Below are positions 6,541 through 10,986 of a stretch of DNA of 10,986 bases, piece after piece. Origin of the DNA: Deltaproteobacteria bacterium (GTDB lineage: Bacteria; Myxococcota; Polyangia; Haliangiales; Haliangiaceae); the NCBI GenBank assembly GCA_018262455.1, contig JAGSPR010000213.1, forward strand, positions 1 to 10,986, in the 5' to 3' direction. The stretch's first letter is position 1. Each line of letters begins with the position of its first letter. Both the position numbers and the translations under genes were made by a program. The notes under the pieces are model-generated. The model did not search any database. It had not been told where the DNA came from and saw only the letters and a program-made list of their open reading frames with translations.

Positions 6541-6665
6541 GAGCTGCTCGCGTTACGCGACAAGCAGGTCGTGGCCCGCGGCCGGGCGTGTGACAAGCAG
6601 GGCCAGCCATCGCTGGCAAGCACTTCGATCTGATCCCGGTCGCCGAAGCGCCGGCGGTGCGCTGA
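6541..6665 (+). pseudogene. Frameshifted 3' end of an unrecognised gene
   Basis: In the 6455-7029 gap the plus strand reads ELLALRDKQVVARGRAC then DKQGQP up to about 6608. After a one-base shift it continues IAGKHFDLIPVAEAPAVR to TGA at 6663-6665. The two halves join smoothly if one base has been lost near 6608, which is what a decayed gene looks like. No start, no ribosome binding site, no family recognised. Confidence 0.3.
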
Positions 6666-6819
6666 GGTTCGTGCCAACGACGGCGGCGCGCGCGTCACGG
6701 CGCGTGCTCGAGGCGCAGCTCGCGGTCTCGTTGGCGAACCGGTTCGTCGATCTCGAGCGATCGCCCGCCCACGCCGAGCCTGCGATCGGCCGATGCAGCC
6801 GCGCGTTGAACGCGGTCGG

Positions 6820-6940
6820 ACGTTGGCGACCGACTTCTTCACCGTCGAGGTGCTCACCTTGACCGGGATCGTTCGCCAATTTCGTCCTGTTCGTGATCGA
6901 CCTCGAAACCCGCCGCGTCCAGATCAATGGCGATGATCCA
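6820..6940 (+). pseudogene. Integrase/transposase catalytic-domain fragment, frameshifted
   Basis: The plus strand reads TLATDFFTVEVLTLTGIVR (6820-6876), then, after one extra base at 6877-6880, FVLFVIDLETRRVQI (6881 on). This is the start of the rve (DDE/DDD) core of integrase-type transposases: 'ATDFFTVEV' carries the first catalytic Asp and 'FVIDLETRRV' is the next strand and helix. The expected 'W..Q.ARNLTD' and the rest of the core do not follow, and nothing recognisable of the N-terminal part is upstream. It is therefore a dead internal fragment of an insertion sequence. No terminal inverted repeats were found. The remainder of the 6455-7029 gap shows nothing I can support. Confidence 0.55.
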
Positions 6941-7029
6941 CCACGCCAAGCAGCGCGAGGCCGGCATTCTCGGGTCGATATCCGCCGACCGACTTCTGGC
7001 ACGGGACGCGCAGTTTGCCGAGTCCGACG

Positions 7030-8814
7030 TCAGTCGCCTGCGGCGTACATCGCCTCGATCTGCGCCTGGTAGCGCGCAGCGACGACCTTGCGCTTGATCT
7101 TCAACGTGGGCGTCAGCTCGCCGGCCTCGACGGACAGCTCGCGCGGGAGGAGGCTGAACCGCTTGATGGTCTCGTAGCGCGCAAGGTTTCGGTTGACCTC
7201 GTCGATCGCCTCTTGCACGTAGGCGTCGAAGCCGGGGTGAGCGGCGAGCGCCTCGAGCGAGTCACCAGGAAGCCCGCGCTCACGTGCGATCCGCGGCGCG
7301 GCCTCGGGATCGAGCGTCAGGAGCGCGGTGAGGTACTTGCGGCGATCGCCGATGACCGCGGCCTGGAGGACGCCGTCGATGGCCTTGAGCCTCGCCTCGA
7401 TGCGCTGAGGCGCGACGTTCTTCGCGCCCGCGGTGACGATGATGTCCTTCTTCCGATCGGTGATCGTCAGGAAGCCGTCGCGATCGAGCTCGCCGATGTC
7501 GCCGGTATGGAGCCAGCCGTCGTCGTCGAGCGCCTCGCGTGAGGCTTGCTCGTCCTTGAGGTACCCCATGAAGACGTGGCCACCTCGGACGAGGATCTCG
7601 CCGTCGGCCGGGGCGATCCGGACCTCGGTGCCGGGAATCGCGATGCCCGTCGTCCCCGCGCGCCACGCATCCGTGGTGCTGAGCACCACGGGGCCCGTGC
7701 TCTCGGTGAGCCCGTAGGTCTCGAGCAGGGGGATCCCCAGCGCGAGGAAGAAGTGCTGCGTGGCGAGGCCGAGCGGCGCGGCCCCGGACACGGCGATGTG
7801 ACAGCGATCGAGGCCGAGCTTCTCGCGAACCTTGCGGAACACGAGCGCGTGGGCGAGGCCATGACCAAGCGGACGCACGACGCGGCGCTCGTTCGGGTCG
7901 CTCGCTCGCATGCCCACGCGGCCGGCCGCGGCGGCGACCCACCGCCGCCATGCGGGCGCCTTCGCAGAGGCCGTGCGGATCCGCGCTTCGAGCTTCTCCC
8001 AGACGCGCGGCACGGCGAAGAAGATCGTCGGCCGCACCTCGCGCAGGTTCTCGCCGAGCTGCTCGAGGCTCTCGGCGATGCTGATCGTCACGCCGAGCAC
8101 CGCGGGGATGTGGATCGACATCAGCTGCTCGGCGATGTGCGAGAGCGGCAGATAGCTGATGATCTCCTCCTCGGACACAGCGCCGAACGCCGCGATGGCT
8201 GCCTTCGCGGCGAACACGAGGTTCGCGTCGCTGAGCATGGCCCCCTTCGAATCGCCCGTCGTGCCGGACGTGTAGATCAGCGTGGCGAGCGCCTCCGGCC
8301 CGCGCGCTGCGATGCGCGCCTCGAGCTCGGCCTCGGACACCGCGAACCCCGCCGCGTCCGGCAGCTCGAGGAGCGACGCGAAGGTCCGCGCGCTCGCGTT
8401 CCCGTTCGGCGCATCGATGAAGATGCGCTGCTCGAGCCCCGGCACCTGCGCCGGCGCGAGCTTGGCCGCCACGGCCTCGTTCTCGACGATCGCGATCCTG
8501 GCGTCGCAGTGCTTCGCGACAAGGATCGCCTGCTCGCTCGTGCTCGTCGGGTAGATCGCGGCCGGCACTCCACCCGCGGCCATGATGCCGAGGCTCGAGA
8601 CGAGCCACTCCCAGCGGTTCGAAGCCATGATGATGACGGCCTCTTGCGGACGGAGCCCGAAGTGGATCAGGGCCCTTGCCAGGCGGCGGACGCGCTCGGC
8701 GTACGCGCCCCACGAGATCGAGTGCCACGTGCCGTCGTGCTTGAAGCGCAGCGCGTCGCGCGAGCCGAGTCGCGCCGCGGTCTCGAAGAAGTGGCCGAGG
8801 ATGGTCTCGTGCAT
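7030..8814 (-). CDS. Long-chain acyl-CoA synthetase (AMP-forming)
   Basis: This 594-residue enzyme would activate a fatty or other long acid with ATP to an acyl-adenylate and then load CoA. The ANL-superfamily motifs are present in order: the P-loop YTSGTTGDSKG (181-191), SYLPLSHIAEQ (220-230), the acyl-binding region VSGAAPLG (342-349), YGLTES (367-372), GWLHTGDIG (433-441), the hinge region DRKKDIIVTAGAKNVAP (453-469), and the C-terminal LTPTLKIKRK (567-576) with the catalytic lysine, probably K572. The 'LPLSHIAEQ' and 'LTPTLKIKRK' forms point to the FAA1/bubblegum-type long-chain branch rather than acetyl-CoA synthetases or NRPS domains. Length is normal for that branch. It starts 4 bases after the acyl-CoA dehydrogenase stop, without an obvious Shine-Dalgarno, so translation is probably coupled. 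It is the last gene of the operon; no hairpin terminator is visible after 7030. Confidence 0.95.
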   Translation of the reverse strand: MHETILGHFFETAARLGSRDALRFKHDGTWHSISWGAYAERVRRLARALIHFGLRPQEAVIIMASNRWEWLVSSLGIMAAGGVPAAIYPTSTSEQAILVAKHCDARIAIVENEAVAAKLAPAQVPGLEQRIFIDAPNGNASARTFASLLELPDAAGFAVSEAELEARIAARGPEALATLIYTSGTTGDSKGAMLSDANLVFAAKAAIAAFGAVSEEEIISYLPLSHIAEQLMSIHIPAVLGVTISIAESLEQLGENLREVRPTIFFAVPRVWEKLEARIRTASAKAPAWRRWVAAAAGRVGMRASDPNERRVVRPLGHGLAHALVFRKVREKLGLDRCHIAVSGAAPLGLATQHFFLALGIPLLETYGLTESTGPVVLSTTDAWRAGTTGIAIPGTEVRIAPADGEILVRGGHVFMGYLKDEQASREALDDDGWLHTGDIGELDRDGFLTITDRKKDIIVTAGAKNVAPQRIEARLKAIDGVLQAAVIGDRRKYLTALLTLDPEAAPRIARERGLPGDSLEALAAHPGFDAYVQEAIDEVNRNLARYETIKRFSLLPRELSVEAGELTPTLKIKRKVVAARYQAQIEAMYAAGD

Positions 8815-8818
8815 GTGG

Positions 8819-9979
8819 CTACTTGTACTGGTTGAAGCGCCGCTGGAAGACGGTGGCCGCGATGATGATCTTCTGCATCTGGAGGGTGCCTCCGGCGATC
8901 GCCCACCCTCGACTGTCGCGCAGCATGCGCTCGACGGGGAACTCGGTGGAGTAGCCGTAGCCCCCCAGCATCTCCATGGCCATGTCGGTCACCGCCTTCG
9001 CGGCCTCGTTCGCGACGACCTTCGCCATCGACGCCTCCTGGATGGAGGGCATCCCTCGACCGGCGTTCACTGCCGCGCGGTACACCATCAGGCGCGCGGC
9101 CTCGACGCGGATCGCCATGTCGGCGGCCATCAGCTGGATCGCCTGACGGTCGCAGATCGGCTTGCCGAAGGTCTCGCGCTGCTTCGCGTACGCGACGGCG
9201 GCCTCGAGGGCGCCGGTCGCGAGGCCGAGCGCCATCGTGGCGTTGCCGCATCGCTCGATGTCGAAGCACTGCATCAGCTGCCCGAAGCCACCCGCGGGCA
9301 CCACGAGGTTCTCTCGCGGCACGACGCAGTCCTCGAACACGAGATCCGAGCTCGGGAAGCCGCGCATGCCCATGAAGCGCTCTTGCTTGCCGAACGAGAA
9401 CCCCGGCGTTGCCTTCTCGATGACCAGCGCGCCGATCCCGGCGGCCCCGCGCACGTCACCGAGCCGGCAATAGACCATGTACGCGTCAGAGTGCCCGCCG
9501 CCGGTGACGAAGCACTTGCGGCCATTGACGCGATAGCCGCCGTCGCAAGGCTCGGCGCGGGTCTTCAGATCCGTGAGGGCCGAGCCCGCCTCCGGCTCGG
9601 TCATCCCGATGGAGATCTGGAGCCGGCCCTTCACCACCCCGGGGAGCCAGCGCTGCTTCTGCTCATCGTTCCCGAACAGCTCGATGACGCGCACGGGGCC
9701 CACGTTCGACTCGAAGACCGGCGCGGCGGCGAGCGGCGAGATGGCCGCGAGCTGCTCGATCGCCAGGATCGCCATGATGAGCTCCTGGCCGCCTCCGCCG
9801 TACCTCTCCGGCAGGCACATGCCGACGAGCCCGAGCTCGACCATCTTGTCGACGACGGCATCCTCCGGCACCGTCTCGTCACGATCCCATCGCGCAGCGG
9901 GCTCCGTCAGCTCACGGCGCGCGAAGCTCCGCACGGTGGCCTGGAGACGCCGCTCGTCTTCGCTCAGCTGGAAATCCAC
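8819..9979 (-). CDS. Acyl-CoA dehydrogenase, GTG start
   Basis: This 386-residue flavoprotein would oxidise an acyl-CoA to the 2-enoyl-CoA, passing electrons to ETF. The N-terminal helical domain starts MDFQLSEDERRL. The FAD-binding signature ISIGMTEPEAGSALTDLK lies at 122-139, followed by the beta domain with GYRVNGRKCFVTGG (148-161), then QRETFGKPI (267-275) and LGGYGYSTEFPVERMLRD (338-355). The position of the usual MCAD-type catalytic Glu in 'YEGT' is Gly here (AGGT, 362-365). Instead the FDIER segment (239-243) puts Glu242 where isovaleryl-CoA and long-chain acyl-CoA dehydrogenases keep their base. The start is GTG at 9979, with GAGGGG five bases upstream; that site overlaps the stop of the preceding SDR gene. 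The short gaps on both sides indicate co-translation with the SDR and the acyl-CoA synthetase. Confidence 0.95.
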   Translation of the reverse strand: MDFQLSEDERRLQATVRSFARRELTEPAARWDRDETVPEDAVVDKMVELGLVGMCLPERYGGGGQELIMAILAIEQLAAISPLAAAPVFESNVGPVRVIELFGNDEQKQRWLPGVVKGRLQISIGMTEPEAGSALTDLKTRAEPCDGGYRVNGRKCFVTGGGHSDAYMVYCRLGDVRGAAGIGALVIEKATPGFSFGKQERFMGMRGFPSSDLVFEDCVVPRENLVVPAGGFGQLMQCFDIERCGNATMALGLATGALEAAVAYAKQRETFGKPICDRQAIQLMAADMAIRVEAARLMVYRAAVNAGRGMPSIQEASMAKVVANEAAKAVTDMAMEMLGGYGYSTEFPVERMLRDSRGWAIAGGTLQMQKIIIAATVFQRRFNQYK

Positions 9980-9984
9980 GTGCG

Positions 9985-9990
9985 CCCCTC
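9985..9990 (-). promoter_or_regulatory. Shine-Dalgarno for the GTG-started dehydrogenase
   Basis: On the minus strand GAGGGG ends five bases before the GTG at 9979 and overlaps the TGA of the SDR gene (9991-9989). It supports the GTG as start and suggests that ribosomes ending the SDR re-initiate here. Confidence 0.6.
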
Positions 9991-10819
9991 AGACCTTGAT
10001 GTCCATGTGCTTGATGAGGATCCGATCGCGGACCCATGCGGGCAGGTACTTGTTGAGTGTCAGGAAGAAGGTGCTCATGAAGTCGACCTGGTTGAAGAGC
10101 TTCGGATTCTTGCTCGAGATGACCTCGACGTACTTCGCCGCAGCGCGCTCCGGATCGGGCGCATCCTTGATGAGCTCGTTGTCGCGCTCGATGAAACGCT
10201 TGACCCGCTCTCGGTACGGAGAACCTTCGTTCGGCAGCTTGTGGACCTTGGCCGCGAAGCCGGTCGACACCTGTGCGGGCTCGATGAGCGCCACCTTGAT
10301 CCCGAACGGCTCGAGCTCGTACTTGAACGAGAGGACCATCCCACCGAGCGCGAACTTCGTGGCCGAATAGATCGACTCGAAGGGAAACGGGATGCGCCCG
10401 ACGAGCGACGACACGGCGACGAGCTTGCCCTCACCCCGCTCGCGCATCGACGGCACGAAGGCCTGGAAGATGGCGGCTGCCCCGATCACGTTGATCTCGA
10501 AGCACTTGAGCGCGGCGTCGAGGTTGGTCTCCTCGAACGGGCCGAAGAACCCCACGCCGACGTTCGAGACCACCGTGTCGACGTGCCCGAGCTTCGAGAG
10601 CACCTCGTCTCGAAACCGGAGGATGCCCTTGCGATCGGTGATGTCGAGGACACGGAGGTGGTGCTTCGCGCCCATCGCGTCGAGCTCGGCCGCGAGGGAT
10701 CGGATGCCCTCTGCGTCGACGTCGAAGCCGGCGACCGAGGCGCCTTGCCTGGCGAGCAGCAGCGCCGCGCTCCGCCCGATGCCCTGGCCGAGACCCGTGA
10801 TGACGACGTGCTGATTCAT
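9989..10819 (-). CDS. Short-chain dehydrogenase/reductase (classical SDR)
   Basis: The 276-residue product is a classical SDR oxidoreductase using NAD(P)(H). The cofactor loop is TGLGQGIG (8-15) and an acidic residue D33 after the second strand (GFDVD) favours NAD(H); LDIT (58-61) is the adenine-contact motif. The usual NNAG is replaced by SNVG (85-88). The catalytic set is complete: N110, S138 (VSSLVG), Y151 and K155 (YSATK). After the core, a longer tail (about 220-276) contains FFLTLNKYLPAWVRDRILIK, amphipathic and hydrophobic, as in SDRs acting on lipid or retinoid-like substrates; that reading is inference. AAGGA lies seven bases before the ATG, and the ATG overlaps the TGA of the upstream gene (ATGA), so the two are translationally coupled. 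Nine bases separate its stop from the acyl-CoA dehydrogenase. The substrate is unknown, perhaps a hydroxy- or keto-lipid. Confidence 0.93.
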   Translation of the reverse strand: MNQHVVITGLGQGIGRSAALLLARQGASVAGFDVDAEGIRSLAAELDAMGAKHHLRVLDITDRKGILRFRDEVLSKLGHVDTVVSNVGVGFFGPFEETNLDAALKCFEINVIGAAAIFQAFVPSMRERGEGKLVAVSSLVGRIPFPFESIYSATKFALGGMVLSFKYELEPFGIKVALIEPAQVSTGFAAKVHKLPNEGSPYRERVKRFIERDNELIKDAPDPERAAAKYVEVISSKNPKLFNQVDFMSTFFLTLNKYLPAWVRDRILIKHMDIKV

Positions 10820-10986
10820 GGGCGTGTCCTTAGCTGTGCGAGCGAGCTCGCGAAATCCGGGTACCTGAGCACGAAGCCCGTGGCCGCAAGCTTCGAGGCG
10901 TCGACGACGTAGTCGTCGTGGAGGTAGCGAACCGCGTCGGCCTCGAGATCGGGGATCCTGTGCCGGCGCTTCGCGATGAAGCCCTC
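10816..10986 (-). CDS. C-terminus of an extended SDR (NAD-dependent epimerase/dehydratase-like), partial
   Basis: The last 56 residues of a gene cut by the right window edge. They read Ala/Arg-rich helix, then DADAVRYLHDDYVVDASKL-like sequence (LEADAVRYLHDDYVVDASKL, about 14-33 of the visible part) and AATGFVLRYPDFASSL. The pattern 'DY..D.SKL...GF..RYPD...SL' is the normal ending of extended SDRs of the NAD-dependent epimerase/dehydratase and 3-beta-hydroxysteroid-dehydrogenase type. The stop TGA shares bases with the next gene's ATG, so it heads or precedes the SDR, acyl-CoA dehydrogenase and acyl-CoA synthetase genes in one operon. The cofactor motif lies outside the window, so the class is inferred from the tail only. 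Confidence 0.65.
   Translation of the reverse strand, partial: EGFIAKRRHRIPDLEADAVRYLHDDYVVDASKLAATGFVLRYPDFASSLAQLRTRP

Noticed and set aside
6455..6619. N-terminal extension of the eight-repeat lipoprotein to an ATG at 6619
   Set aside because: The extension would bury the signal peptide and lipobox that follow the ATG at 6454.
7546..8835. 429-codon plus-strand frame and a 482-codon second minus-strand frame (7280-8728)
   Set aside because: Both overlap the acyl-CoA synthetase, which carries all ANL motifs in order; the alternatives are Arg/Gly/Ala-rich and lack any motif.
8582..10912. 776-codon open frame on the plus strand
   Set aside because: It lies antisense to three clear enzymes (SDR, acyl-CoA dehydrogenase, acyl-CoA synthetase). 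Its His/Arg/Asp/Leu-rich translation is the usual shadow of high-GC coding DNA and has no domain.
1..10986. Defence system, CRISPR array, phage, toxin-antitoxin pair, tRNA/rRNA or riboswitch
   Set aside because: Looked for on both strands; no spaced repeats, RNA folds or characteristic protein motifs were seen.

Overview
This is high-GC bacterial chromosome (by eye about two thirds G+C, with strong third-position GC in the real genes). It most resembles the Myxococcota, perhaps a Kofleriaceae/Haliangium-type genome. That is inference, based on the many unrelated secreted lipoproteins, the 'GCN-LVFPLDP'-style lipoprotein start at 6454, the Cys-rich small lipoproteins and the aerobic acyl-CoA metabolism genes. 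No rRNA, tRNA, CRISPR array, intact transposon or phage gene was seen.

Left part (1-1185): a minus-strand membrane protein with two N-terminal transmembrane helices and zinc-ribbon cysteines (53-769), then a gap holding a coding-like fragment without a good start (803-1099).

Middle part (1186-6454): five genes whose products all begin with lipoprotein signal peptides. They are a small lipoprotein (1186-1626), a TolB/PD40-like propeller lipoprotein (2045-3295), a small Cys-rich lipoprotein (3623-4108), a lipoprotein with a TolB/CsgG-like domain (4280-4858), and a minus-strand eight-repeat propeller-like lipoprotein (5060-6454). They look separately transcribed rather than an operon. The gaps between them carry pieces of decayed genes, the clearest being a c-type cytochrome tail (3456-3613). 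The gap between the convergent genes at 4858 and 5060 contains a 26-bp perfect palindrome.

Gap 6455-7029: two plus-strand gene fragments, each readable only across a single-base frameshift. One is unrecognised (6541-6665). The other is a piece of an integrase/transposase catalytic domain (6820-6940).

Right part (7030-10986, all minus strand): a tightly packed operon read right to left. In order it encodes an extended-SDR (NAD-dependent epimerase/dehydratase-like) C-terminus cut by the window edge, a classical SDR oxidoreductase, an acyl-CoA dehydrogenase and a long-chain acyl-CoA synthetase. The genes overlap or lie 4-9 bases apart. Together they suggest activation of a carboxylic acid to its CoA thioester, alpha-beta desaturation and carbonyl/hydroxyl redox steps on a lipid-like substrate; the substrate cannot be read from sequence.

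I do not see a clearly new biological system. The most interesting points are the eight-fold Trp-periodic lipoprotein, the acyl-CoA dehydrogenase whose catalytic base appears moved to the isovaleryl-CoA-dehydrogenase position, and the density of gene remnants between lipoprotein genes.
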